Shown: positions 9,717 through 18,697, numbered from the stretch's first letter. The stretch: DNA of 64,000 nucleotides from Paenibacillus dauci (GCF_000971985.1 NZ_LAQQ01000001.1:930001-994000); one strand, 5' to 3'. The notes: generated from the sequence alone by a model not told the origin. Translations and numbers: made by a program.

Positions 9717-9765
9717 TTTGCATTTTGAACTAACTCGCGTTATAATATAAGTGAAAATAATCACA
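9717..9765 (+). promoter_or_regulatory. Putative fnr promoter with overlapping Fnr-like box
   Basis: TTTGCA at 9717-9722 and TATAAT at 9741-9746 are 18 bases apart. The predicted start near 9753 falls inside AGTGA-N6-TCACA at 9750-9765, which is one base from the Fnr consensus. A box at the start site would repress, so negative autoregulation is likely. A second TATAAT at 9887 gives an alternative start close to the gene. Confidence 0.45.
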
Positions 9766-9916
9766 AAGTTTAAATTTAAAAACGATGATGACCATACTAT
9801 TAGAAGCATTAATTTAAAGGAATATAAATTCAATTTAATTTAGTAAATTTTTCCTTAAAACATGATGCAATCCGATTATTTTCGCGTATAATTGGGAGAT
9901 GAAGGGGAGGACGAAC

Positions 9917-10645
9917 ATGAATAAATTTGCAGAGATCATGAACAATAACGTCGAAGGAAATACATCGTGTTTTTCGGAGATGAATATGGAGCGTATGCTG
10001 GCCTATGCGACAGAGCGCAGCATTCCTTCGGGGTCGCATCTATTCTGGGAAGGCGATCTGTCCGACAAGCTCTACTTTATCAAAAGTGGTCGCGTCAAAC
10101 TAACCAAATCAACCGATGAAGGTAAAGAACTTATCCTATATATGTATCAGTCTGGTGACATGATCGGACAGGCTGATCCGTTCTCCGGTACACGACTCGG
10201 ATTTACGGCAGAGACTCTCGAAGACACAGAAGTTGCGGTTATCGAGCACAAAGACCTGGAGATGATTATCTGCCAGCACTGTGACTTTGCTATCGACTTT
10301 ATGAAATGGATGGGTACGCATCATCGCCTTACCCAGACCAAAGTACGTGACCTTATGCTCTATGGCAAACCAGGGGCACTCTGCTCGACGCTGATTCGTC
10401 TCAGCAATACGTACGGTGAAGATTATAATGAAGATGGATCGATCCTGATTAACAAAAAAATCACCCATACGGATCTATCCAATATGATCGGTGCTACGCG
10501 TGAAAGTGTTAACCGTATGCTTAGTGATCTGCGCAAAAAAGACGTGATTGAATATGAGCATGGCATGATCATTATTCATGATATGGAAGCTCTGCAGGAA
10601 GTATGTCACTGTGAACTCTGCCCACGAGAAATCTGCCGGATCTGA
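9917..10645 (+). CDS. fnr: Fnr, oxygen-responsive Crp/Fnr family regulator
   Basis: This 242-residue protein has an N-terminal cyclic-nucleotide-binding-like beta-barrel, a long dimer helix and a C-terminal winged helix (ITHTDLSNMIGATRESVNRM). It ends in CHCELCPREICRI; C232, C235 and C240 have the CxxC-x4-C spacing of the [4Fe-4S] ligands of Bacillus subtilis Fnr, which are C-terminal rather than N-terminal as in E. coli. An in-frame ATG at 9899 precedes the Shine-Dalgarno GGGGAGG, so the ATG at 9917, 7 bases after it, is the start. It is divergent from adhE, and perfect Fnr boxes precede adhE and pflB, so it very likely activates both. Confidence 0.93.
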   Translation: MNKFAEIMNNNVEGNTSCFSEMNMERMLAYATERSIPSGSHLFWEGDLSDKLYFIKSGRVKLTKSTDEGKELILYMYQSGDMIGQADPFSGTRLGFTAETLEDTEVAVIEHKDLEMIICQHCDFAIDFMKWMGTHHRLTQTKVRDLMLYGKPGALCSTLIRLSNTYGEDYNEDGSILINKKITHTDLSNMIGATRESVNRMLSDLRKKDVIEYEHGMIIIHDMEALQEVCHCELCPREICRI

Positions 10646-10710
10646 TTACGCCGACTTCTCTCCCCGGCGTTGACCAATTGCGCGAATAACTATATAACAA
10701 GGTACATGCA

Positions 10711-10751
10711 AAAAAGCTTTCCGCTGATAAATACCAAGCGGAAAGCTTTTT
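10711..10751. terminator. Bidirectional intrinsic terminator after fnr
   Basis: A 15-bp perfect stem (AAAAAGCTTTCCGCT with its complement) encloses an 11-base loop; the A and T ends give a U-tract in both directions. It separates fnr from the convergent HxlR-type gene. Confidence 0.9.
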
Positions 10752-10793
10752 AATTGAGACAGCGTCTGCCGGCCCGGATGGAGGTGTAAAGTA

Positions 10794-11111
10794 TTAATCC
10801 ACCCACTGCTCTGCCCAATTCTGGATTTGTTCCATAACGGGTTGAAGCGCCCGACCTTTGTCAGTCAGTTCATACTCAATTCGTACCGGTGTCTCCGGAT
10901 ATACCTGGCGAGTCAAAATACCGCTTCCCTCCAGATCCTTCATTCGCTCCGAAAGCATTTTATCGCTCATCATCGGAATAAGATTCGAGATATCCTTAAA
11001 ACGTTTTGGTCCGCTCATCAGAGACTGAATAATCAGACCATTCCATCTTTTTCCTAGAAAAGAAAAAGCGGTCTCAAAGCGAGGGCATAATCCCAATTGA
11101 TGCTGTTCCAT
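10794..11111 (-). CDS. HxlR/YodB-type winged-helix regulator
   Basis: A 105-residue DNA-binding protein of the HxlR family. The winged helix covers most of it: GKRWNGLIIQSLMSGPKRFK is the family's signature start, followed by the recognition part around MLSERMKDLEGSGIL and a wing ending in VRIEYELTDKG. An N-terminal Cys (residue 9, in GLCPRFE) recalls the redox Cys of YodB/CatR-type members that sense quinones or electrophiles, but a sensor role is only inferred. A ribosome binding site GAGGTG precedes the ATG. No obvious target gene lies next to it. Confidence 0.85.
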   Translation of the reverse strand: MEQHQLGLCPRFETAFSFLGKRWNGLIIQSLMSGPKRFKDISNLIPMMSDKMLSERMKDLEGSGILTRQVYPETPVRIEYELTDKGRALQPVMEQIQNWAEQWVD

Positions 11112-11257
11112 GTCTTTTCACCTCTTCATCCGTCCATAGCACAATAATGGGTTGTCGTAAGCTTTGTATATATATAAATTCGATGTAAGCTTACAATTAG
11201 TTAGCATATATATTTTAACACATTTTACCTAATAAGAAAACGAAAACATTATGATCA

Positions 11258-11956
11258 TCACTGATGTTCAGCTATCTGCGATTTTTGACTAATCAGTTCG
11301 CGTAGCTGCTTGAGATCACCGTCAATAACATCGGTCAATGATCTATTATACAGCACAGCCGCCGGATGATACATAGGAAAAATACAATATTCTTGTTCGG
11401 ACCAAAAATATCCTTTTTCGGGATAATCTCTTTCCACTTGCTGAATCTTGCTGTAAATCGGCTGTCCATGTACAGCAGTAATGGTATATCCATCTCCCAG
11501 CAGCCGCTGCAGACCAATATTTCCCAGTGTGATCAGAATCTCCGGCTGTACAATAGTAATTTCCTGATCAAGAATTGGAGCAAAGGCCAGTACTTCTGCC
11601 CGGGTCGGTGTTCGATTGGAACGGCTGAGACGATCCGGATTTCCTTTGACGGGTTTATCCTTATACGGACGGCTGCGTACCGAACTGGTAATGTACAAAT
11701 CGTCTCTTGTAATTTCCAGTGCATCGAGATAACCATCCAGCACCTTGCCCGCCTGACCGGAAAAAGGTCTTCCATTCTGCACTTCTGTCGCTCCCGGTGC
11801 TTCTCCTACCATCATCAATCTGCCGGGCCATTTACCAAATCCGGTCAGGAATCCTTCCAATCTCAGATCTTTGACTCTCTCCAGGCAGGCATGAACCAGT
11901 TCCGGAGATAGCGGTGCAGGTCCGATATGCGTGTCTGACTCATTGTGGTTTAACAT
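11258..11956 (-). CDS. Uracil-DNA glycosylase superfamily protein, iron-sulfur cysteines absent
   Basis: The fold is that of family 4/5-like uracil-DNA glycosylases: motif 1 is GEAPGATEVQNGRPFSGQAG and motif 2 is MYHPAAVLYN. These enzymes remove uracil from DNA. Family 4 enzymes bind a [4Fe-4S] cluster through four cysteines, two near the N-terminus and two around KCRPP and the following helix. Here those positions read RSRPY and AFAPIL, and the N-terminus has a single Cys, so no cluster can form. Start at 11956 (ATG) was chosen because GGGGTG lies 7 bases before it; a GTG two codons upstream is inside that site. Activity is likely but the exact subfamily is uncertain. Confidence 0.8.
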   Translation of the reverse strand: MLNHNESDTHIGPAPLSPELVHACLERVKDLRLEGFLTGFGKWPGRLMMVGEAPGATEVQNGRPFSGQAGKVLDGYLDALEITRDDLYITSSVRSRPYKDKPVKGNPDRLSRSNRTPTRAEVLAFAPILDQEITIVQPEILITLGNIGLQRLLGDGYTITAVHGQPIYSKIQQVERDYPEKGYFWSEQEYCIFPMYHPAAVLYNRSLTDVIDGDLKQLRELISQKSQIAEHQ

Positions 11957-12095
11957 ATCCACACCCCATTTACCGGATAATTTGTATAATATTTCACTTT
12001 ACAAAAAAATCTTTTTCGTTGAACATCGCGTCTAACAAGTTAAAGGCTAATTTGTATACATATTTTATTTACCCAATTTTTTGCAATCTGCTTAC

Positions 12096-12132
12096 GCAAA
12101 AAGTACGCCCGCTATTCTTCTGCGGACGTACT
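12096..12132 (-). terminator. Terminator of the sugar gene cluster
   Basis: The region 11957-12309 holds no convincing gene. On the minus strand AGTACGTCCGC pairs with GCGGGCGTACT (one mismatch) and TTTTTGCG follows, about 180 bases after the ThuA stop codon. Confidence 0.65.
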
Positions 12133-12309
12133 CTGTGTTATTGCTATGGTTTGAATTTCAACATACAAGCAAGGCTTACCGGCAATCGTGTACAATGGGA
12201 TACAATCAACAAGGTTGCTGTAGTATGATTAAATCTCTTCGGTTGACCGAAGAACGTATTCAGCCTGTCTATTATGCTAAAAATGCTCTGGCTGGATAGT
12301 TATAAAATA

Positions 12310-13041
12310 CTATACCAGTACTTTACCACCGATCGTACGTTTTGGCTCAGTCCGTCCAAATGCAGGACGGGCATTTTCTGCTGGTTGTGCCCAGCGTACT
12401 GCATTGGAGATGATATGCATGATATCCTGGTTGTAGTACGTAGGATACGTCTCATGACCTGGGCGGAAGTAGAAGATTTTACCATGACCACGACGGTAGG
12501 TACAACCGCTGCGGAATACTTCGCCACCTTCAAAGTTACTCAGGTATACCAGCTCATCCGGAGCCGGTACATCGAAGAACTCGCCGTACATTTCCTCTTT
12601 ATCCAGTGTGATCGATGGATTGACACCCTGCGAGATCGGATGATTCGGGTTAACACACCACAGAATTTCCTGTTCGTCTGCGACACGCCATTTCAGATCG
12701 CAGCTGGTACCCATCAATTGCTTGAACGGTTTGGAGAAGTGTCCGGAGTGCAGCACGATCAATCCCATGCCTTCCTGAACACGTCTTACAACGGCTTCAG
12801 CAATATCATCATCAACGAGGTCGTGTGCAGTGTGTCCCCACCACAGCATAACATCGGTAGAGTTCAGAACGGATTCTGTCAGACCATGCTCATCCTGATC
12901 CAGTGTTGCTGTGCGGCAGGCGAACCCTTCTTTGGTCAATCCGTCTGCAAGTACTTTGTGAATTCCATCCGGGTATACAGCTTTGACGTCGTCGCGGATT
13001 TGCTCATGTACAAACTCATTCCAGACTGTTACGTTAATCAT
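12310..13041 (-). CDS. ThuA-like domain protein
   Basis: A 243-residue protein of the ThuA (trehalose utilisation A) family, a class I glutamine amidotransferase-like fold. It starts INVTVWNEFVHEQ and contains the features ADGL, DVMLWWGHTAHD and GLIVLHSGHFSKPF that I associate with this family, and a late block HGKIFYFRPGHETYPTYY. ThuA proteins take part in keto-sugar metabolism, often beside Gfo/Idh/MocA oxidoreductases. GGGAGG precedes the ATG. It is the last gene of a five-gene minus-strand cluster, 21 bases after the TIM-barrel gene, which implies a shared substrate. The substrate cannot be read from sequence. Confidence 0.9.
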   Translation of the reverse strand: MINVTVWNEFVHEQIRDDVKAVYPDGIHKVLADGLTKEGFACRTATLDQDEHGLTESVLNSTDVMLWWGHTAHDLVDDDIAEAVVRRVQEGMGLIVLHSGHFSKPFKQLMGTSCDLKWRVADEQEILWCVNPNHPISQGVNPSITLDKEEMYGEFFDVPAPDELVYLSNFEGGEVFRSGCTYRRGHGKIFYFRPGHETYPTYYNQDIMHIISNAVRWAQPAENARPAFGRTEPKRTIGGKVLV

Positions 13042-13062
13042 ACTATTATTGCCTCCCTGTTG

Positions 13063-14031
13063 TTAGACCCACCACATCTCGCCAAGTTCTTCTTCGATCA
13101 TCACCTGCTGCAAGTTATGGACGGCTTTAGTGAAACCCTCATTTACGGACATCAGTCCGTCTTCATGCTCTATACTAACGACGTAGTCATATCCAACTAA
13201 TCTTAATGCACTGACGATATCAGCCCACGTTTTTACATCGTGGCCATAACCTACGGTGCGGAATTGCCATGCACGATCTTGCATCTCAGCGTAGGAGTGC
13301 ATGTCCGTTACACCGTTCATATTCATATTATCGGTATCTGTAAGCGTATCTTTAGCATGAAAGTGATGAATTGCGCCATTTTTCCCCAAAATTTTTATTG
13401 CGGCTACCGGATCGATGCCTTGCCACCACATATGACTCGGATCAAGGTTGGCTCCAATCACTTCACCAGCTGCTTCACGTAGACGCAGCAGCGTACCTGG
13501 TGTATGAACGGAGAATCCACCATGCAGTTCCAGACCGACTTTGACGTTGTGCTGTTCAGCGAACTTGCCTGTCTCTGTCCAGTAAGGAATAATTTTCTCG
13601 TTCCACTGCCAATCCAGCAGTTCACGGTAATCATTCGGCCATGGTGCTACAGGCCAGTTGGGATATTTGGCATCATCACTCTCACCCGGACATCCGGAAA
13701 ATGTATTAACGACCGGTACTTCCAGCTTCTCGGCCAGTTGTACGGATTTGATGAAAGAATCATGTGCTTCTTTGGCAATCGCTTTTTGCGGATGAAGCGG
13801 ATTATCATGACAGCTCAGTGCGCTAATGATCAGACCGCGCGAATCAATCGCCTGTTTGAATGCTTTGAGCTTGCCATTATCAGCCAGCAGCTCATCGGTG
13901 TTGCAGTGTACGTTACCCGGATTACCACCGGTACCGATCTCGACTGCCTTGACACCTTTTGCAGCTACATAGTCCAGCGCCTCCTCGAAGCCCATATTGT
14001 TAAGCAATACCATAAATACGCCTAATTTCAT
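13063..14031 (-). CDS. Sugar phosphate isomerase/epimerase (xylose-isomerase-like TIM barrel)
   Basis: The 322-residue protein is an AP-endonuclease-2/xylose isomerase-like TIM barrel, the fold of IolE, IolI and sugar epimerases. Metal-site residues are expected in VGLELHGGF (Glu, His), NLDPSHMWW (Asp, His), IHHFHAKD (His) and SIEHEDG (Glu), all present in order. The start was set at 14031: GGAGG lies 8 bases upstream, while a farther ATG at 14052 lies inside or before that site. It is followed after 21 bases by ThuA, and preceded by an oxidoreductase gene. Exact substrate unknown, likely an inositol- or keto-sugar-type compound. Confidence 0.88.
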   Translation of the reverse strand: MKLGVFMVLLNNMGFEEALDYVAAKGVKAVEIGTGGNPGNVHCNTDELLADNGKLKAFKQAIDSRGLIISALSCHDNPLHPQKAIAKEAHDSFIKSVQLAEKLEVPVVNTFSGCPGESDDAKYPNWPVAPWPNDYRELLDWQWNEKIIPYWTETGKFAEQHNVKVGLELHGGFSVHTPGTLLRLREAAGEVIGANLDPSHMWWQGIDPVAAIKILGKNGAIHHFHAKDTLTDTDNMNMNGVTDMHSYAEMQDRAWQFRTVGYGHDVKTWADIVSALRLVGYDYVVSIEHEDGLMSVNEGFTKAVHNLQQVMIEEELGEMWWV

Positions 14032-14210
14032 TCGTTCATCCTCCTGGTTCAACTGTTTTTAGTGGTAAGGTGAATATAATGCAATATTTGCTGCCGCGAA
14101 GATTCTATATCTATTAATACGTAAAGTAAAGGTGAAAAGTTTGCTTTTTGGCGAATTTTTTAAATAAAATTTACCCTAAATGGCTAGAGAATCCATATTT
14201 CCTGCTATAT

Positions 14211-15299
14211 TCAGGATTCCAGATAAACGGCTTTGCCCGTACGAGCCGATTCATAGATCGCTTCGAGAATCTGTGTCACGACCAGAGCCTGTTCCGGTTT
14301 TACCAGAGGCTCCTTGTCTTCTACAATAGCTTCCAGCCACATTCTCGCTTCACGGTCTGATTCGTTTTCGGAACCCCCGGAATAGAAAGCTACTCCGCCG
14401 GAGCCCATATCAATTTTGCTGTCATACAGCCGGCTATTTTTCTCGCCGTTGATATGTAGTCCATCTGTCATATCGGCTCCGCCCTCCGTACCACACAGTA
14501 TGCTCTGTGCTTCGGCGAACTTGCGCAGATTGATTGCCCAACTGGATTCCAGAGAAATAACCGCTCCATTTTCCATAGTAATAAATCCAAAAGCCGAATC
14601 TTCTACTTTGAACTGCTCGGGGTCCCATGGACCAAAAGCATTGGCAGCGTTTTGACGGGAACCCAGCTTATGGAATGTTGATCCCATTACACTTTTGGGT
14701 TTGTAGTTATCCATCAGCCACAGTGTCATATCCAGTGCGTGAGTACCGATATCGATGAGTGGTCCTCCGCCTTGTTTTTCCTCATCAAGGAATACTCCCC
14801 ATGTAGGAACTGCACGGCGGCGAAGTGCAAGTGCTTTACCATAATACACATCGCCCAGATCACCTTGCTCGACCATTTGTTTGAGATAAAGAGTATCATC
14901 ACGGAAACGATTCTGATAAGCGATGGACAATTTCTTGCCTGTACGCTCTGCGGCTTCTATCATGGTGCGAGCTTCAGCCGTTGACTTGGCCATCGGTTTC
15001 TCGCACATCACATGCTTGCCGGCTTCGAGTGCATCTACTGTAATCACCGCATGAGAATCATTGGGTGTGCAGACATGAATAACATCGATACTCTCATCTT
15101 CCAAAAGCTGCTTGTAATCAGTATATACTTTGGCATTTTCGCTACCGTACTGCTCGGCTGCTTCCGAAGCACGTTCTTCCACAATGTCACAGAAGGCAAC
15201 AATTCTAGCCAGTGGCTGCTTGGACAGGCTCGGCAGATGCTTGTTCTGGGCAATCCCTCCGCAGCCGATAATACCAATATTGAGTGCACGATCAGACAT
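14211..15299 (-). CDS. Gfo/Idh/MocA family oxidoreductase
   Basis: A 362-residue NAD(P)-dependent dehydrogenase. The N-terminal Rossmann fold has IGIIGCGGIAQNKHLPSL, and the conserved active-site region is HVMCEKPMAKS, with the EKP lysine that is catalytic in this family; the C-terminal alpha/beta domain carries the IDIGTHALDMTLWLM helix with the usual Asp and His. Its ATG overlaps the end of the upstream isomerase gene by 8 bases (ATGTCTGA), a sign of translational coupling. GGGAGG lies just before the start. It probably interconverts a sugar or inositol and its keto form. Confidence 0.9.
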   Translation of the reverse strand: MSDRALNIGIIGCGGIAQNKHLPSLSKQPLARIVAFCDIVEERASEAAEQYGSENAKVYTDYKQLLEDESIDVIHVCTPNDSHAVITVDALEAGKHVMCEKPMAKSTAEARTMIEAAERTGKKLSIAYQNRFRDDTLYLKQMVEQGDLGDVYYGKALALRRRAVPTWGVFLDEEKQGGGPLIDIGTHALDMTLWLMDNYKPKSVMGSTFHKLGSRQNAANAFGPWDPEQFKVEDSAFGFITMENGAVISLESSWAINLRKFAEAQSILCGTEGGADMTDGLHINGEKNSRLYDSKIDMGSGGVAFYSGGSENESDREARMWLEAIVEDKEPLVKPEQALVVTQILEAIYESARTGKAVYLES

Positions 15300-16059
15300 T
15301 CACGACGCCTCCCTTGGCGCCATAGCTTTTCACCCAGTTCATGCTTTGTTCAATACTTTGCATAGGTGCCTGCAGGCTGTTATCCTGCTCCACTACGATC
15401 CATTCTGCTCCTGCTTTATCTGCTGCATCTCCAATACGTGCTACAGGCGCTTCGCCTTCACCCAGTTCCATCATTTGGATACCATCATCGGTACGCTTGA
15501 AGTCTTTCCAGTGCACGATCGGCAGTCTACCCGCATATTTATTAATATATTCAACCGCGTCATGACCGCTGTATTCTACCCATGCACTGTCCAGCTCTAC
15601 CTGAATCAGGTCGGCAGGAATCTCTTCGTACATGGCATCAAGTACGGTACGTCCGCCAATTTTTTCAGTAAATTCAAAATCATGATTGTGATACAGCAAT
15701 ACCACATCATTTTTATTGCAAATTTCACCCAGTTTACGCAGATTTTCGAAAATCTCCGGCCAGTTGCTACGCTGCTCCTCTGCCAGATAAGGAACAATAA
15801 TATAACGATTGCCGATAGCTTTGTTAAAATCAATCAGGGACTGTGCATCTTCCAGCAAATCCACGTACGGCGTATGCGCACCTACGACTTCCAGATTGTG
15901 TTTGTCCAGCAGCGCTTTGACCTGTTCTGCTGTTCTGCCATAGTATCCAGCAAATTCTACACCCTGATAGCCCAGAGCAGCTACTTTCTCAATAGTTCCT
16001 TCAAAATCGCGTTCCAGATCTTCGCGTACTGTGTATAATTGCAATCCGACTTTTAACAT
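15292..16059 (-). CDS. Sugar phosphate isomerase/epimerase (TIM barrel)
   Basis: A 255-residue xylose-isomerase-like TIM barrel, shorter than its paralogue three genes later. Metal-site motifs are LLYHNHDFEF (with the preceding strand), QVELDSAWVEY and IVHWKDF, with a late Glu in WIVVEQDN. I placed the start at 16059, which has AGGAG 11 bases before it and leads straight into LKVGLQLYTVRED, the usual family N-terminus; the in-frame ATG at 16095 has no ribosome binding site. Its stop overlaps the following oxidoreductase by 8 bases, so the two proteins are probably made in equal amounts and act in sequence. Confidence 0.88.
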   Translation of the reverse strand: MLKVGLQLYTVREDLERDFEGTIEKVAALGYQGVEFAGYYGRTAEQVKALLDKHNLEVVGAHTPYVDLLEDAQSLIDFNKAIGNRYIIVPYLAEEQRSNWPEIFENLRKLGEICNKNDVVLLYHNHDFEFTEKIGGRTVLDAMYEEIPADLIQVELDSAWVEYSGHDAVEYINKYAGRLPIVHWKDFKRTDDGIQMMELGEGEAPVARIGDAADKAGAEWIVVEQDNSLQAPMQSIEQSMNWVKSYGAKGGVVNV

Positions 16060-16186
16060 AGCTTCAATCACTCCTGTAGGGTAGTTTGTACTCATAAATT
16101 ACAGCTAATGATGTGATATCTGGTTGTCGTTATAAATCGTATTCGTAACCTTCAAGCCTGGTGATCAATGAATGTGCAGCAGTAAC

Positions 16187-17269
16187 TTACTGATCGCTGC
16201 TGCCCTGACGATAACCTGCACGACTCTGAATGATTACATGTTTGCCTTCAAGAGAAGAACGCTGGAAGGCATGCATCACTTCAAGTACATGATAGGCCAG
16301 TTCACCGCTCGCACGATGCGGACGATTCTCTTGAATCGCCTGTACCATCTCATTAACCCCTTTACCACGATCATTATTGACCGGTTCAAATACCGGCGGC
16401 AACGTTTCGTATTCGTCCGAAGCTGCTCGTCTCAGACGAACATCTCCATCAAAAAAGTTGGGATCCGGAATATCCAGTGTTCCCGCGGTACCATAAATCT
16501 CCATACGCGGCAGCTGCGAGCCTCCTGGAATATCAAAACTTGTTACCATCGTAGCAATTGCACCATTTTCAAAATCAACGGTTCCTGCCAGATGTGTTGG
16601 CGTCTGTACACGAATCGGTGTACCCGCTTTTGGCCCGCTGTGTACGACACGATCCGGCATCTGAATTCCCGCAGAAGAGCTAACTCTTGTCATTGAACCA
16701 AGCAGGCTTGCGAGCGCTGTCAAATAATAAGGTCCCATGTCGAACATCGGTCCGCCACCCTGGGCGTAAAAGAATTCCGGGTCCGGGTGCCATGATTCCG
16801 GGCCTGCTCCCATCATAAAGGCAGAAGCTGCAATCGGACGTCCGATCAGACCACTTTCAATTGCATGACGTGCAGTCTCAATACCGGCTCCAAGAAAAGT
16901 ATCCGGTGCACTGCCCACCCGCTTGCCTGCTTCCTTGGCTTTCTCCAGTGTACGCCGCCCATCGTCAAGCGATACAGCGAATGGTTTCTCGGCATATACA
17001 TGCTTGCCTGCAGCCAGCGCTGCCTGATTTACACTCGCATGTGCTGCAGGAATGGTCAGGTTAATAATCAATTCGATATCTTCCTGCTGCATCAATTCTT
17101 CTGGAGTGAAGACGTTTACAATACCAAACTCTTCAGCCCGCTCTTTGGCTTTTTCAATCACCATGTCAGCGCATGCCACAATTTCGACAACCGGACTGGA
17201 TTTGAGATTTTTGAAATAAATAGCACTTATGTTACCGCATCCGACTAATCCGGCTTTCATTCGCTTCAC
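16187..17269 (-). CDS. Gfo/Idh/MocA family oxidoreductase
   Basis: The first gene of the cluster, 360 residues. The Rossmann motif AGLVGCGNISAIYFKNL opens the protein; the catalytic-lysine motif is HVYAEKPFAVS, and FDMGPYYLTAL holds the usual metal-free active-site helix. I chose a GTG start at 17269 because GAGGAGG lies 7 bases before it; an ATG three codons later (17260) is also possible, and the more distant ATG at 17356 lies in the promoter region. Divergent from an AraC-type regulator that probably controls it. It resembles its paralogue two genes later only in general fold, so the two likely act on different intermediates. Confidence 0.88.
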   Translation of the reverse strand: MKRMKAGLVGCGNISAIYFKNLKSSPVVEIVACADMVIEKAKERAEEFGIVNVFTPEELMQQEDIELIINLTIPAAHASVNQAALAAGKHVYAEKPFAVSLDDGRRTLEKAKEAGKRVGSAPDTFLGAGIETARHAIESGLIGRPIAASAFMMGAGPESWHPDPEFFYAQGGGPMFDMGPYYLTALASLLGSMTRVSSSAGIQMPDRVVHSGPKAGTPIRVQTPTHLAGTVDFENGAIATMVTSFDIPGGSQLPRMEIYGTAGTLDIPDPNFFDGDVRLRRAASDEYETLPPVFEPVNNDRGKGVNEMVQAIQENRPHRASGELAYHVLEVMHAFQRSSLEGKHVIIQSRAGYRQGSSDQ

Positions 17270-17487
17270 AGGTAATCCTCCTCTGTTTTGCGCAATGTAT
17301 GATAAACCCTTATGTATACTTGGACTTATCCATACCATTGTCCGTTTGTGTATCACATCGAAAAGATGGTGTTTTTAAGCTCGTTACCATAGTATTACTA
17401 AACGGCATCAATTAAAATGAATAATATGATCGAAACATGAACTATTTGGTCAAAATTTAAATTTGTTGCTGAAATGAGGATCATTTA

Positions 17488-18312
17488 ATGGATGGACATG
17501 GAAAAGAATGTAAAGTATTCACAGCCGGATATTCCTTTCACCGGAAACCTTTTCATATGCACGAGCCTCAGGGAATACAGAACTATCTGTTTCGCTTTCA
17601 AACCGAAGGCAGCTGCCAACTGCGTCAAAATGGTCAACTGATAAATGTAGAAGTAGGCGATCTTCATATCTATGCTCCAGATCAGCCTTATGAACTGCGA
17701 ATTGATTACACACCCGCTTCTACAGGCAAATCAATTGTAGAAAGTGGCGATTACCATATCTTTTTCGGCGGAGAATGGGCAGATGAATGGTGGCAGCAGC
17801 GCAAGCGTCCTGCACGAGTCAAGATTCCGCTGACGGATAATATTATGGATCTGATGCGCCAGATTTCTATGGAGAAACGACGGATGGACAATCCGTATCC
17901 CGAGATTCTCTCTCATTATATGAAAATTCTCTGCATGTCTGTAGACCGCTATTTATCAGAGCAACCTACTGGCGGACCCAAAACTTATCTGGCATATCAG
18001 ATCAAAAATTACATTGAAGAAAATGCCTCGTCTACCTTTAAATTAGAGGATATTGCGCTGCATATTGGTATCAGTGTGTCGAGAGCCGTCCATCTGTTCA
18101 AAGAAGCTTTTGATACGACGATCATGCAGTACGCGCTGGAAGTCAGGCTAAATATGGCTCAGGAGCGCATCATGTTTAGCCCTATGCCACTCGAAGAAGT
18201 AGCAGAATCGTCAGGATTCGCCAACTATACTTATTTTCACCGTGTATTCCGTTCCAAATTTGGAATGTCACCCAAGGAATTCCGCATTTCCAAACGGGAG
18301 CACATTACGTAA
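17488..18312 (+). CDS. AraC-family regulator of the sugar gene cluster
   Basis: A 274-residue activator. The N-terminal ~130 residues form a cupin-like ligand-binding barrel (FHMHEPQGIQNYLFRFQTEG); the C-terminal ~100 residues carry two helix-turn-helix units, ending in the family signature EVAESSGFANYTYFHRVFRS and GMSPKEFR. It is transcribed away from the five-gene minus-strand cluster, with about 220 bases between, the usual position for a regulator of the adjacent operon. AGGA lies 8 bases before the ATG. The inducer is unknown. Confidence 0.9.
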   Translation: MDGHGKECKVFTAGYSFHRKPFHMHEPQGIQNYLFRFQTEGSCQLRQNGQLINVEVGDLHIYAPDQPYELRIDYTPASTGKSIVESGDYHIFFGGEWADEWWQQRKRPARVKIPLTDNIMDLMRQISMEKRRMDNPYPEILSHYMKILCMSVDRYLSEQPTGGPKTYLAYQIKNYIEENASSTFKLEDIALHIGISVSRAVHLFKEAFDTTIMQYALEVRLNMAQERIMFSPMPLEEVAESSGFANYTYFHRVFRSKFGMSPKEFRISKREHIT

Positions 18313-18348
18313 ACATACACATGAATCCCCCTATATGCTTATTAAATT

Positions 18349-18381
18349 AAAAAAAGGGCTGCCAGCTGCAGCCCCTCTTTA
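18349..18381. terminator. Terminator between the AraC and AbrB-type genes
   Basis: GGGCTGC and GCAGCCC form a 7-bp stem with a 5-base loop. On the minus strand it ends in a run of seven T, which suits the AbrB-type gene; on the plus strand CTCTTTATT follows, weaker. Confidence 0.8.
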
Positions 18382-18433
18382 TTATATAGATGACATCTAT
18401 GCTATCCGATATCAAAACGTATAGTTTTTTAAC

Positions 18434-18697
18434 TTAGTTCTTTTTGGCAGCATGCAATTCGGTCAGTTCATTAATAATACTACGGCTGATCAGTTTGCCT
18501 TTGAAATAGACCAGATCTTCAGTTTCTCCTGTAAAAATGCAGGAAGGCTCGTATTTTCTTAAAATAATACGGTCACTATCTACAAAAATCTCCAATCCAT
18601 CTTTTACATCAATATTCATAATACGACGCAATTCGATCGGAATAACCACTCTTCCCAATTCATCCACTTTTCTTACAATACCGGTAGCTTTCATCAT
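18434..18697 (-). CDS. AbrB-family transition-state regulator
   Basis: An 87-residue protein with the SpoVT/AbrB swapped-hairpin DNA-binding domain at the N-terminus: KATGIVRKVDELGRVVIPIE is almost the AbrB/Abh signature. The C-terminal half (SCIFTGETEDLVYFKGKLIS) is the multimerisation domain. In Bacillus, AbrB and Abh repress stationary-phase genes. It could be either paralogue, so no symbol is given. Two ATG codons are adjacent; GGAG sits 7 bases before the first. Confidence 0.9.
   Translation of the reverse strand: MMKATGIVRKVDELGRVVIPIELRRIMNIDVKDGLEIFVDSDRIILRKYEPSCIFTGETEDLVYFKGKLISRSIINELTELHAAKKN

Noticed and set aside
12081-12299. Small plus-strand frame between the glycosylase and ThuA genes
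   Set aside because: It runs through a terminator hairpin and lacks a ribosome binding site.
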